Origin: Cryptomeria japonica
Taxonomy: Eukaryota > Streptophyta > Pinopsida > Cupressales > Cupressaceae
Reading direction: 5' to 3'
Length of the DNA stretch: 64,000 bases
Assembly (NCBI RefSeq): GCF_030272615.1
Contig: NC_081413.1
Coordinates: forward strand, 555,235,136-555,299,135
Of the stretch, positions 1 to 10,546 are shown piece after piece. The notes under the pieces are model-generated. The model searched no databases. It saw nothing but the letters and a program-made list of their open reading frames with translations, and was not told the origin of the DNA. Position 1 is the stretch's first letter; each line of letters starts with the position of its first letter. The position numbers and the translations under genes are program-made.

Positions 1-1104
1 TTCTATGAAGGATAAAATTCTATATTTTTTAAAAATTAGATTTGTAACTACAATATCTAGTGCTTGCATTTGGTTTAGAGTGTTTTATTGTATATTTTAT
101 TTTGTTAAGTTTTGAAGTCAAACCAATTACAATTTAGGCATAGGTGTATTTTAAAGAGCATATATAGCTTTTTCTGTATGTATCCAAATTTTATTTTTTT
201 GGTTGAATCGAGTACACCAATACCAATTGCATTGATATTTTATCAGAATTTATTTTTGCTAATCTACTATTTTTCCACATGCATAGAATAGAGAGCTCGA
301 TGTTCGATGAAAAATGTATGTTAAATTAAACTAAAATATATATCTAAAAAAATTAAAATATATGAAAACTAAACTTCATAGAAAGATCATTTTGAGGATT
401 ACAATCCTATAGTTGGGTTTGTCAAGTTGATTCCAATTTGATCCTAAACTTGGGCTTCAAAAACCAAAAACTATAGAAAATTGAAGATGGAGAGGGCAAA
501 GTGAAAAACTAGGGTTTTCATTCGAGCATATCTTCATTTGAACCACCTTGAACACCTTCATTCTAAGGGGGTTTCGAACAAAGGTAATATTCATTCATGT
601 TTGAACAAAACCCTTAAATTAATAATTTGAAAATATAGTGTGGGGCCTTCAAATGAAGGTAGATAGTTAATATTATTTTTAATGGTCAACCTTCAATCGA
701 AGGCTTGGTTGACCAACTTATTTTATTTTTAGTTTTTAAATTAATATGCATATAAATATGATCTTATTTTATTTTTTTTTTAAATCAATATTGCAAGATA
801 AATTTGCATTTTTATCCATCAAGGCAAATTTTGGAGGAGAAAAGTTTTGGTGGAAGAATTGTAAAGTCATCTTTTACTTGAGGAATATGGTAAACAAAAG
901 AAATGGACAAAGTAAGACTTCACAAAAGTATTCAGTAGAAAGGGAATAATAGTTGCATGAACAAATTTTGGAAAGATATCATAGAAAGAAACAAAGTATG
1001 TGCATATTTTCTTTCCTATTTAATATTATTCAAAAAATATTCTTTCCTATTTGATATAAGTTTTTAGCATGTAGTAGCATTTCATTTCTAGTTTTATTTA
1101 GATT
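1..1104. other. AT-rich intergenic sequence
   Basis: No coding frame here resembles a known protein; the longest open stretch, near 746-949, is low-complexity and Phe/Lys-rich. Between about 530 and 720 there are several small inverted repeats built on CCTTC/GAAGG and TTTGAAC/GTTCAAA words. Otherwise I see nothing. Confidence 0.6.
684..714. repeat. Nested hairpin (31 nt)
   Basis: The outer arms GGTCAACC (684-691) and GGTTGACC (707-714) are exact reverse complements, and an inner CCTTC/GAAGG stem lies between them. It could be a miniature-transposon terminus or a folded transcript element; nothing decides which. Confidence 0.6.
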
Positions 1105-2020
1105 GAGACATTCCTAGGACATCCTTTGACATGTAGGACCCTTTAACATATCCTAGGACATCCTATGACCCCTTAACACATCATATATCCCCTAAAGATA
1201 TAAAACCCCTTAAGATGTATAATCTCATGACCCCTTAACACATCACATGACCCCTTATGACATGTAGGACCCCATAACACATCCTATGGCCCCTTATGAC
1301 ATCTTAAGACCCCTTAACACATCTTAGGACATCCTATGACCCCTTATGACATCCTAGGACTCCTTAAGACATAAAATGACATATAGGATGCCTTAACACA
1401 TTCTAGGACATCCAATCAAACTAGGTCATCTGAGGACATTCTAGGACATCATATGACTCCATAACACATTGAATGACATGTAGGACCCCTTATCACATAA
1501 TATGGCCCCTTATGACATTCTAGGACCCCTTAACACATCCTAGAACATATCAAGACATCATAAGACCCATTAATATGTATCAAATGACATGTAGGACCCC
1601 TTAACACATCCTAGGACCCCATATGACCCCTTAACACATTTTAGGACATACTAAGACATCATATAACCCCTTATGACATCCTATAATATCTTAGGACATC
1701 ATATGACCTCTTAAAATGTATCAAATGATGTTTACAAACCCTTATGACATGTAGGACCCCTCAACACATCCTAGGACATGTCATATGACCCCTTAAGACA
1801 TCAAATGGCATGTAGAACCCCTTAAGACATCAAATGACAAGTAAAACACCTTAACACATCCAAGGGCATGTCATATGACGCCTTGAGACAACAAATGACA
1901 TGTAGAACCCCTTAACACATCCTAGGACATCATATGACCCCTTAAGAAATCAAATGACATGTAGAACTCCCTAACACATCCTAGGACATCCTAGGACATC
2001 ATATTACCCCTTAAGGATTA
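1105..2020. repeat. Degenerate minisatellite, period about 59 bp
   Basis: About 0.9 kb is made of variants of GACATGTAGGACCCC, TTAACACATCCTAGGACATC and ATATGACCCCTTAAGACATC in tandem. The best-preserved adjacent copies start at 1892 and 1951 (59 bp apart). The unit itself consists of repeated 10-12 bp words (CCTAGGACAT, GACCCCTTAA), suggesting stepwise growth from a shorter motif. Copies are diverged by substitutions and small indels, and there are no unique spacers. No gene overlaps it. Confidence 0.85.
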
Positions 2021-3389
2021 AATATTATAATAGTCATTAATAGGTTTATTTGGTCCTTGAGAATATTTAAATAGGTCATAAATAATAACTCTAAGGCCCT
2101 TGTTAACTTTCAAGTACTTTAATAATACTTACCAAATCATCAAATATGTAAATGGACCCATGATGTAGTGAAAAGAACCACTCAAAAGCATAATCCTTTA
2201 GTATTCATGAAAAAATAGCCTATAGCATGTCTCAATAGAAATATACACAAATATTGTAATAAAATCTCTTAAACGAGGCATCATAAATCCCATTGAGGAT
2301 GTGTAACAATTTCATATGATAATGGTGAGTATCTATAATCTTTAAATTCTTCATTATCTTGTCCATTTAGACTTGAATGTGTACTTTAATCTAGTTGATC
2401 TATCTTAAATTGCACAAGTACATATAGGATAGATGAGGGAATGGTGGCAAGAAAAAGTTGAGGGTCCCTAGGGGTATATGTAGGTACATAAATATTGTTG
2501 GAATGAAAATAAAATAGGTAATAGGTTGAGAAAGAAGCATGAAGTGTAATAAAGTGTATAAATAGACATGGATGGTAGTATGAAATGAGAATTAGATGGT
2601 GTAAATAAGGAAGTGGTGGAAGTAGGAAAGAGACAACTGACAAGGGTAGAAAATTATGAAGCACAAAAAAGGTAGTGAGGAACCTAGTAAACATGGGCAT
2701 GAGAGATGTTGTAGATATGGGCACGAGAGATGGTGTATGTGCCAAAATAACCTTGATTCACTCGCTTTACTCTACCTCTACTTCGTTACAAATGGATGTC
2801 CAAAATGATAGTATAATTGTCATTTTTGATAGTTATATATTTCTTCAAAAAAATAGAAAATAAAATAGTTCGTTTGAAGGGGGGTCTTTGAACAAACCAG
2901 GTATTAAATATTAAAAAAAATTGGGCCAATAGGACCTTCTAACGAAACCTCCAAATTTGGGAGGTTCGTTCAAAGGCCCTACTTTGAACGAAGGTGAAAT
3001 CACCTTTGTTAGAAAACCTTGTCCATTCAAAAGGGTAAAAAGAGTTTTTTGGAAAAAACAAAAGATTTGTTCTTAAAAAAAAGTTTAACCCTTTATTGTG
3101 GGTTCACCTACAAGCACCTTGAATATATAGGCAAGGTGTGATTAATTATCCTATTATAGCTACCCTTGATAAAAACATTAAATTCTCAATGCATAACAGT
3201 AACTAATTTAAACAAATACTAAATGGCCTATGTGTCTAAAATTAAATAATAAGAGATGACCCCATTATAAGAAAACTTCTAGAGTGCCACCTAGTGTATA
3301 AGGATAACTAACATGATCATAAGTTAACTTAATATGTGAGTTAGTTCTCACTAATAAGTAGACAGGAAATAATCACATTCACACTAACA
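2021..3389. other. Non-coding; right end resembles an old minus-strand LTR
   Basis: No convincing gene. The right end (about 3340-3389) reads as the start of an LTR on the minus strand (TGTTAGTG...), directly abutting a C-rich tract that would be its polypurine tract. The far LTR boundary and a partner LTR were not found. Bases 2675-2740 contain two near-copies of a roughly 28-bp unit (GGGCATGAGAGATG and GGGCACGAGAGATG). Confidence 0.4.
2943..2992. repeat. Two adjacent hairpins
   Basis: CGAAACCTCC (2943-2952) pairs imperfectly with GGAGGTTCG just downstream. Then TTCGTTCAAAG (2965-2975) pairs perfectly with CTTTGAACGAA (2982-2992) around a 6-nt loop. The TTCGTT/AACGAA words also occur in the flanks and recall the small inverted repeats at 530-720. 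Confidence 0.6.
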
Positions 3390-3403
3390 TCCCCCTTTAC
3401 TAC
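3390..3403 (-). other. Candidate polypurine tract of an older minus-strand LTR element
   Basis: On the minus strand the sequence reads TAGTAAAGGGGGA followed directly by TGTTAGTG, the usual polypurine-tract/LTR-start junction. It would belong to an element older than CopA, because CopA lies within its presumed interior. Confidence 0.4.
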
Positions 3404-4177
3404 AATTTAAGGAGTGAAATTATTATGCAAACGATGCAAGACTAAAGGAAAATGCAATATGGGTCCTAAAAACTAAACCATAGTAGGTACCCACACACAA
3501 CCAATCATGCAACTAATCTATCACAAATGGGCAAAAGGAGAAAACTATGTAAACTATGTAGGACAAAAATCCTCTCAAAAAAAGAGAGAATGCAAATCAT
3601 TATGTACAAGTGATAGAAGAAGTGATGTATGAAGTACTCAACATCAATATACCCCAAGAACTACATTCATCACAAGAATCGAATTGATAACCCACCCCCC
3701 CCCCCCCCCCCATAAGAGCAAAAGAGAGATTTTTTAGCCCTGCATAATGAATAGTTTCTTGCAAAAATGGTAAGTGTCTAAAGGAAAAACATGGTCTAAT
3801 GTGTACAAACAACTCGTCTCCCCTTTCAAAGAAACAAAACCAAGTAAAAATGTAGGAATGCTTCCCATTTAATATATGCTATGAAATATGGAAGGATGAA
3901 TAATGATGATGATGTCTCTTAAATTAGCTTATGTGTCTCCTTGTCCATGAAAGATGATGATGTCACAATCCAATAAGGTGTATACCAAATAAAAGAAGAA
4001 GCTAAAAAAATTTGAACAAGCTCCAAAGACAAATATAATTTTACAATACGAGTCAAATGGTTGTCATCAAAGAGGAGAGTAAACCCCTCAAATGTGTCCT
4101 CCAAATCTGAAAGACAATGATGGTCCTAGTGAACAAGAATGATTGAAGTCTCAAATGACTACACAAGAAGTCAGTAG
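3404..4177 (-). pseudogene. Remnant interior of older element, coding-like on minus strand
   Basis: Between the candidate polypurine tract at 3390 and the CopA insertion site there is a short open minus-strand stretch (4104-3919, about 60 codons, Leu/Phe-rich, ending KETHKLI). I do not recognise it. In the sequence before CopA inserted it would lie downstream of the coding-like remnant at 26269-26648, so both may be pieces of one old reading frame. It could equally be chance. A 17-nt C run interrupts the region. Confidence 0.3.
3695..3711. repeat. Mononucleotide run C17
   Basis: Seventeen consecutive C on the plus strand follow CCCA. Such runs are prone to replication and sequencing length error. 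Confidence 0.9.
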
Positions 4178-4182
4178 AAGTG

Positions 4183-5373
4183 TGATATACTTATAAAGCA
4201 CTGAGGGGGCGGGGGGGGGGGGTGAATTAGTGATAGAAAAAACAATAACACTTTAAACATAGACCAGTAAAAACAATTAAATAGTTTACTTAAGACTTTG
4301 CATGCAATCCAAAGTGTTATAAAAGCATTCACAACAAGTAAAACATTCACCATAACACAAGTGTTTATACGTGGAAAACCCAATTGGGAAAAACCACGGT
4401 GAGATGGAACTCACAAGTTAACTATCTGCAGGAATAGGTAACTAGCTGGTTAAGGTCTACAAAGTGCTCTATTGGGAGCGAATCTTGTTAAAGATCCCAA
4501 AGCCTTGTTAGGAGCTATACCTAGTTAAAGGTAATACCCTGCTAGGAGTAACCTCGATAGAGGATTTCAAATCCAAATTAATGGATCACCTGGTTAAAGG
4601 ATTTGTACAATGAAGCTTGTTAGAGCTTACCTGGTTAGGGGATTTAACTGTTGTAGTGATTAGAAAACAACATGTGGTATGATCTAGAAATAGCACATCT
4701 TGCTTGTATAGATCCTTTTCTTCTCACTCAATACTACATCACTGACATACTCTGCAACTCCTTCAATAAATCACATCAACTCTTTCTCATAACATCACTT
4801 GTATCTCACATCATATAAATAACTAATCACAATGTCATTTTATAGACATTAGATTTCATGTTAGCTCAAGAACCTCATCACAATTTTCTAGGTTCAGTGT
4901 ATCTAGACAATCTTCCATAACACATCACAAATAATCGCCAAAAATGTCAGTTAGAGATAACTCATCACAAACAGTGATAACTCATCACACAATTAGTGAA
5001 AACTAGTTGGAACATCAATACCAGTTGAGAGTTAACCGCTTCCAATTCACATACTGATTGTCCTTCATTCGCCTCCTTGCCTCTCTTCGTTGTATCACAA
5101 AACTAGTGTCAGTGGAATTAACCAAAATAAATTGTCTTCACTTCATATACCGGTTGTCTACATTTATTGGTTTAGACACCTTCATACCAGTTGGACTTCT
5201 CTATACATATGATACCAGTTTGCAATACAAAGACTTAGGAGTAGTATCGATTTGTCTTAACTAAGATGACTATGACAATATGAACATATGTGTGTGTGTG
5301 TGTGTCTGTGTGCCATCAATGACAACACATAAAGTCATCCATTACAAAAATCATCATCAAGCCAAAACCAACA
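4183..5373 (-). repeat. CopA 3' LTR
   Basis: Direct-repeat partner of 25085-26251, 1191 bp, TG...CA. Near its left end is an expanded G tract with one C (4205-4222) where the other LTR has about eight G. Bases 4480-4645 hold a run of mini-hairpins. A TATA-like TTTATATGA lies near 4815 (minus strand), and a TG dinucleotide run at about 5289-5306. Confidence 0.92.
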
Positions 5374-5503
5374 ATCTCCCCTTTTGGCATTGATGACAAC
5401 ACTTAGAAAAAATTTACAACTAAGTGGCTTTGAAAAATGTATAGACTCCCCCTTAACAGTACATACAAAATTTTACATCACATACATATTACTACTCCCC
5501 CTT
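5374..5503 (-). other. CopA polypurine tract plus two extra copies
   Basis: Directly abutting the LTR, the minus strand reads ATGCCAAAAGGGGAGAT, the plus-strand primer site for reverse transcription. Two more purine tracts lie just upstream at about 5446-5454 (AAGGGGGAG) and 5495-5503 (AAAGGGGGAG). Repeated tracts of this kind are a reported feature of plant Sirevirus-type Copia elements. Confidence 0.65.
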
Positions 5504-5591
5504 TGACAACAATGCCAAATTGAAAAGTAAAATACAAAAATATTACATCAAAATTTGCATCAAAAATTGTATATACATAAATATAAGTTTT

Positions 5592-6543
5592 TCAAGGTCT
5601 GTTCAATGCAATTCTTAAGAAAATGTCACTGAAAGTAATCTTCATATGTGCAAGATCATTATCCCATGTTTCTGACAATGTTTCAGTGATCTCAATAGTT
5701 GTCATAATTTGTGTAGCAAATTCTTCCATTGCATCCACTGTGCTCATTTCCAGGGTAGCCAAAACCGCTTCTGAATCCTTGTATGCCCTTTGTAGGATTT
5801 CAACTTTTGGAACCAACTGGTTCTTCAGTTCTTTCAAGGATCTGATTTGCTTAACCTATTCGCAATCATATACATCTAACATATGTTGCAAAGCATCAAC
5901 CAATTTGCCAAAATCTAGAGCCAAATCCTATGCTGGTATATAAGCATTGCTTGTGGTTTCCAGTTCCTTTTCTGTATCTTCTCACCTCTTATTCAAATCA
6001 GAATAGAAAAATGAAAATTTAGATGTATTGGCCAAATGTTTACCTCCAATTTCAATAGAAATTCTCAAAAGATCTTTATATACAGATAAAGCAATCTTTC
6101 CTTTATCAATATCTGACATTAGTTGCTCTCCCCTCTTCTTTCTATAATTCTTTTTAGCTAAGGTATGTGCTACTCCTTCAAGTGATTTCAGTTGGTCAGT
6201 AGCATCAGCAACCAACTATCCAAGTTTACCCATAGGGGTAGACAAATTTCTAGTGTCAGTCTCTGGTAGAAGACTAGACAGAATGCCAACAGTAGACTTT
6301 ATAGTTTCTGCTTCTTGTCTCTATTCTTTTAACATTTTCTTTTGAGTTCTAGATTGCATAACAGTAGAAATCTCCATAAGTTCAGATGCGGTCAATTTAT
6401 CCTCATCAATTGGACCTTGTATACTTATTGAGTCATCATCATCATCATCATCAGCTATTATTTTCTCCTTCTTCTTTGCTTTCACCTCGTCATGCTTCTT
6501 CTCTTTAGTCTCCTTCTTTGGTTTCTCTTTCTTTGTTTCTATC
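5592..6543 (-). pseudogene. CopA ORF2, C-terminal half (after CopB insertion point)
   Basis: Minus-strand frame running from the CopB target site at 6543 to a stop at 5592. It begins with a Lys/Glu-rich stretch, then an Asp run near 6440, then predicted coiled coil (for example residues TDQLKSLEGVAHTLAKKNYR). In-frame stops near 6326 and 6216, plus one after SDLNKR at 5982, break it. The frame matches that leaving the other half at 21032, which shows one gene was cut by CopB. Position and composition match the C-terminal coiled-coil parts of ORF2 in CopB and CopC. Function unknown. Confidence 0.7.
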
Positions 6544-7329
6544 TATTCACATATGCACACTCCAATGAGACATTGAAGGTGATTGAAGGTTTTGTCATTG
6601 ATGGCAACCTTACAATCCTATTGCACCGGCAAGCCATTACATTAGCATCAGCAGATCACACTCTACATTGCACTCAAACCACCAGCACCGACACAGAGAA
6701 AGGAAGCATACCGGCACAGAGGCCGACAAGATTTTTGATATATTATATTTTGTTTATTATTGTAAAAACTTTGTAAGATGACTTGCCAAGTTGTAAAATG
6801 ACTCTTATATATAAGGGAGATCATTGTATACATTTTGTAATGAGATAGAAAAATTATTAGGCAGGCCTATTACGCGAAATATAGGTTAAGGGGTCTATGT
6901 AAAGAATAGAGCAGAAACTGGTACTGAATCTGGCATCGAAGATGCTATTGTAAAGCAGTACAAGTTATTGGATTTGTATAATCCACATTGTAAGTCAGTG
7001 AGACTTCCCATTTGAGCAGTGAGCTCTAGGCAATTGGCCTTCTTGCATGTGTAGGCCCCCTATTGTAAGTAATATTCTCCTATTGGCCAGTAAGTGAATA
7101 TTGTGGGTCACAAATCCCACCGAGGTTTTTCCCACCCTAGGTTTCCTCATTAAATCATTGTGTTATGGTGTTATTTTCATGTGGTTTCTTTCATTTCTGT
7201 TTATTACATTATTTCTTGCATACTGGTACACTGTTATAATATGTTTTGCATGTTTTAAGTTGAGAAATTCTAATTACCGGTTAGATACTGATTCACCCCC
7301 CCCTCTCAGTATCTATGGGAATCCTAACA
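6544..7329 (+). repeat. CopB 5' LTR
   Basis: Partner of 20248-21031. The first bases differ (TATTCACATATGC here, TGGCATATGC in the 3' copy), so the terminal TG has been altered. It ends GGAATCCTAACA. Confidence 0.9.
6805..6816 (+). promoter_or_regulatory. TATA box candidate in CopB LTR
   Basis: TTATATATAAGG occurs here and at 20507-20518 in the 3' LTR. It lies about 260 bp into the LTR, a plausible U3/R boundary; unproven. Confidence 0.4.
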
Positions 7330-7343
7330 ATTGGTATCAGAGC
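7330..7343 (+). other. CopB primer-binding site
   Basis: ATTGGTATCAGAGC directly follows the LTR end. It matches the initiator-methionine tRNA 3' end used by most plant Copia elements. Confidence 0.85.
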
Positions 7344-7400
7344 TTGGTCCTCTATTTTCAGAAGTCTAACAGCTTAAGGAAGATCTTGACATCGGTAACG

Positions 7401-8539
7401 ATGGAAAATTTGATGAAGCAACTAGAAGTAGCTCTCTCAAACTATGATACAGAAAAATTGAAGATGATCTAAAGGCAGCTTAGGATATCATTCAGGCACT
7501 TCAAGAAAATTTTACCATTGCAAGGAACAAGAGAAGAGAGTTATGTGAAAAGATGCAAAATGAGAATGATGAAAAGGAATCACTTAATGATCAAATAAGC
7601 AAGCTGAAACTGGAGAACATAACACAAAAGAATGAAATGCAAGATATGACCATGAGATTCTGCAAAGAAATTGAAGAAAGAAAGAAGAATGAAGAAGAAT
7701 TGACCAGAAGACTAAGTGATGCAGCAAATGAGAACACAAGACTTAGCTATGAAAATGACCTATTGAAGATAGATCTGATGCATACACAAAATGACTCAAA
7801 TGAATTGATGAGATAGAAAGAGATCTTAGAAAGAGAACTAGATATTGCAAATCAACACAAAGATAAATTCAAGAAAAGCTTAGAAGAACTTGGTGACTTG
7901 TTGAAGATTCAGAAACCTAATGGTGGCACCTATGGAATTGACTTTGAAGTAGGAGAAAGCTCTGGTACTGCAAACACTCAGGATCACAACAAACCGATAA
8001 GGCAACCTAATGGTTATAAATTCAGTGGAAAATGATTTAACTATAATAAGTATGGTCATAGAGAAAATCAATGTAGATCTAGAAGTTATCAGAATATCAA
8101 CACACCCATCGATCAATGTTCAAAATGCAACAAAGTTGGTCACAACTCTGAAAATTGTAGAATGAATGTGAGATGTTATGTTTGTGGAAGATTTGGACAC
8201 CTATCTAATAAATGTAGAACACAAACCGGCATAGGTTATGGCAAAGCTATTCAGAAAAACAATGTGACTTGTTATGCATGTAACAAGATTGGGCATATTG
8301 CAAAATTCTGTAGAAGCAAAGGATCACCGGCAAACAACAAAAGTGCTAGCTTGAAAGGGAAAGAAAAACTTGAAGAGGTAAAGCAAGAATTCTCAAAACA
8401 ATGGATTAGAAAAGCTGATCTAAATATTGGGAATACTCCTCCACCAATAGAACCAATCAACACCCCACCGACAGAACAAAGTATTACTCCACCGGCAGGA
8501 CAGAGTAGTGCTCTACCGATAGGAAGTTCTTCAAATTAA
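7401..8539 (+). pseudogene. CopB ORF1: Gag-like coiled coil with CCHC zinc knuckles
   Basis: Start chosen at the ATG at 7401, about 60 bp after the primer site. The N-terminal half is highly charged coiled coil (about 7480-7900). The C-terminal half holds four CCHC knuckles: FNYNKYGHRENQC (first Cys lost), CSKCNKVGHNSENC, CYVCGRFGHLSNKC and CYACNKIGHIAKFC. A Pro/Thr-rich tail follows. A frameshift near 7460 and in-frame stops near 7480, at 7814 and near 8033 show it is dead. Knuckles bind RNA in nucleocapsid proteins; the coil probably drives particle assembly. It is homologous to ORF1 of CopA and CopC, which share the GMACxHCHK-type last knuckle. Confidence 0.8.
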
Positions 8540-8840
8540 AGAAAGTTTATTTGAGGGTTTGGCAATCAAATGACACATGTGCTATTATTCCCTCGGTTAA
8601 AGATGAGAAGTTCAAAGATACTTATATACCGATAGACATGTTAAGTTACTACTTAACTAGCATACATTAAATGTGGTAGATGGCAAATAAACTTTATAAA
8701 TTTGCGATTTTGGCTCCATTTCACTTCACCGAGATTTCAAACTTTTGAACAGCGCAAAGATTTCGAGCCAAGGCATTTTGAGCAAGAGGCAAGAACACTT
8801 CAAGCAATCATCCATCCTAAAGGTAGAAAAAGGAATTTTT
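8540..8840 (+). other. CopB ORF1-ORF2 spacer
   Basis: About 300 bp without a long frame, where pol would lie in an autonomous Copia element. A stretch after 8540 reads as weakly coding (GNQMTHVLLF-like), but no protease or integrase motif is visible. It ends at the CopC target site TTTTT (8836-8840). Confidence 0.6.
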
Positions 8841-10014
8841 TGTTAGGCCCAATATGGAAAGCTAATGTACTGAGAGGGGAGGGGTGAATCAGTACTTCAA
8901 CTCCTTTCTTCAACAATAACTTTATTGTTAAGTAGAAACCAAAAACTGTTGAAACATAATATAATGCTAAAACAAATAAATAACAATCATACATGATTCA
9001 CTCCATAATACATATATTTTGGTTACGTAGAAACTCTTGGTTAGAGAGAAAAATTGCGGTGGGGATGGCACCCACAACTTCACTACTACAATAATAAAGG
9101 TTGCTCGGTTAGAGCTACATGTTCAGCTATTTCTGATAGCTTACCCTATTAGGAGTATCTAGATCATTAGATCTACCTTGCTAAAGGATTTTACAACACT
9201 TATTCTAAATGTTGCACCTGGTTAAAGGTTTTACATTTTATAGACTTTGTTAGAGTCTTTTACCCTGTTAAAGGTTTCTCTTACAACTCAAAATATTACA
9301 ATCAATATTACAAATATCTGCAACTTTACATCTAGAATGTTATAACAAATTCCATGTGCTCAAAATGAGATTACCTTACTTATAGCATACCTCGGTAACC
9401 CATAAAGTAACTCGGTAAACCCTTCTGTTTACTCTGTTCGTTGACTGTTCTCTGAAATCCTTCTTGGTGACCTTTGTGTATCTGATAGTCATAATACTCT
9501 GTTCTACCTTATGTCTTGCTTCACACACATTGTACACACCTATACTCTTATTCTGATCCTTGCTTCATGATGTATAAATAGATCTCTTATGTCGGTGATC
9601 TTGTTCATTGCTTCGATCTTACAAACACGATTCATTAAATGAATAACCATGCAAAATATTTCATTGGATAGATAACCTCAAAATCATACAAAATCTTGAG
9701 GTACAATTTCCTAAGTGATAATGATTCCTTTTTCCTCGATCTTGTAACACGTTTACCAATATGTGTCTAGGTTCAATGAATTTGGTAACACGTTTCACTC
9801 AATGTGTGTTAACTCGGTATATCATTTTTGCTGCTCGGTAGACACATAAAGTTACTCGGTAGACAGCTCGGTGTAGACTAGGCTCTGTGACTGTTTCTTC
9901 TGTTACCGACTGCTTTGTGCTTACCGACTAAATATTTTGGTAGTAGTAACTATCTAGAGTATATAGAATGACTTTGAACATGAAAACTAATGACAACTTT
10001 AGTGAATAGTAACA
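8841..10014 (-). repeat. CopC 3' LTR
   Basis: 1174 bp. It keeps a 46-bp stretch near 9225-9270 that the other LTR lacks; the deletion endpoints both lie in AAGGTTT, so slippage or recombination between short repeats removed it from the 5' copy. It contains a mini-hairpin array (9095-9275) and clustered CTCGGTA words (9388-9880). Confidence 0.93.
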
Positions 10015-10330
10015 ATCTCCCCTTTTGACATTAGTTGAGATGTTTGACAAAACTTTCTTTCAAAGTCATAACTCAAAAAATATATATACTTACAAAATTG
10101 ACTATACTGACAGTATATACAATTGTCAATAAAATAGTATACTTAAATATACTCCCCTTATCAATATACTGTACAAAATTCTGATTATGCATGGACTATG
10201 ATCGATATTCTATTTTCACTGCTCGGTGCTCTGTTCGGTGATCATGGCTCAGTGCACTGCTCCCCCTGTCAAAATTATCTGTATACTCTAATATACTGAT
10301 CTACTGATATACACTATACTCCCCCTTTTT
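10015..10330 (-). other. CopC polypurine tract and repeats of it
   Basis: The minus strand reads TCAAAAGGGGAGAT directly before the LTR. Further purine tracts of the same type lie near 10152-10160, 10258-10268 and 10319-10330 (AAAAAGGGGGAG). Four tracts lie within about 315 bp. Confidence 0.6.
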
Positions 10331-10546
10331 GACAAACATCAAAAACCAGTTACCATTTGGTGGAGGCAACTGGTCAAAAATGGATTTGTACTTCATTTTT
10401 GCATCGGTGAGGGCAGTAGAGAGTGCATCCTTGACACTATCCATAAGTGTGTTCTGAGTTGTAATGTCAACTAACAGTGAAATAAGTCCATCTAAGGTGC
10501 CTCCCTCTGGTTGAGTAGATAGGGTGGTAGCCTTGTTGATCTGCTC

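Noticed and set aside
1105..2020. Regular repeats resembling a CRISPR array
   Set aside because: No unique spacers, repeats diverge continuously, plant genome context.
2386..2863. Two overlapping open frames of 119 and 62 codons
   Set aside because: Low-complexity composition, opposite strands over the same bases, no recognisable family.
8162..8539. Host zinc-knuckle (CCHC) RNA-binding gene
   Set aside because: It is the C-terminal part of CopB ORF1, in the same frame as the upstream coiled coil.
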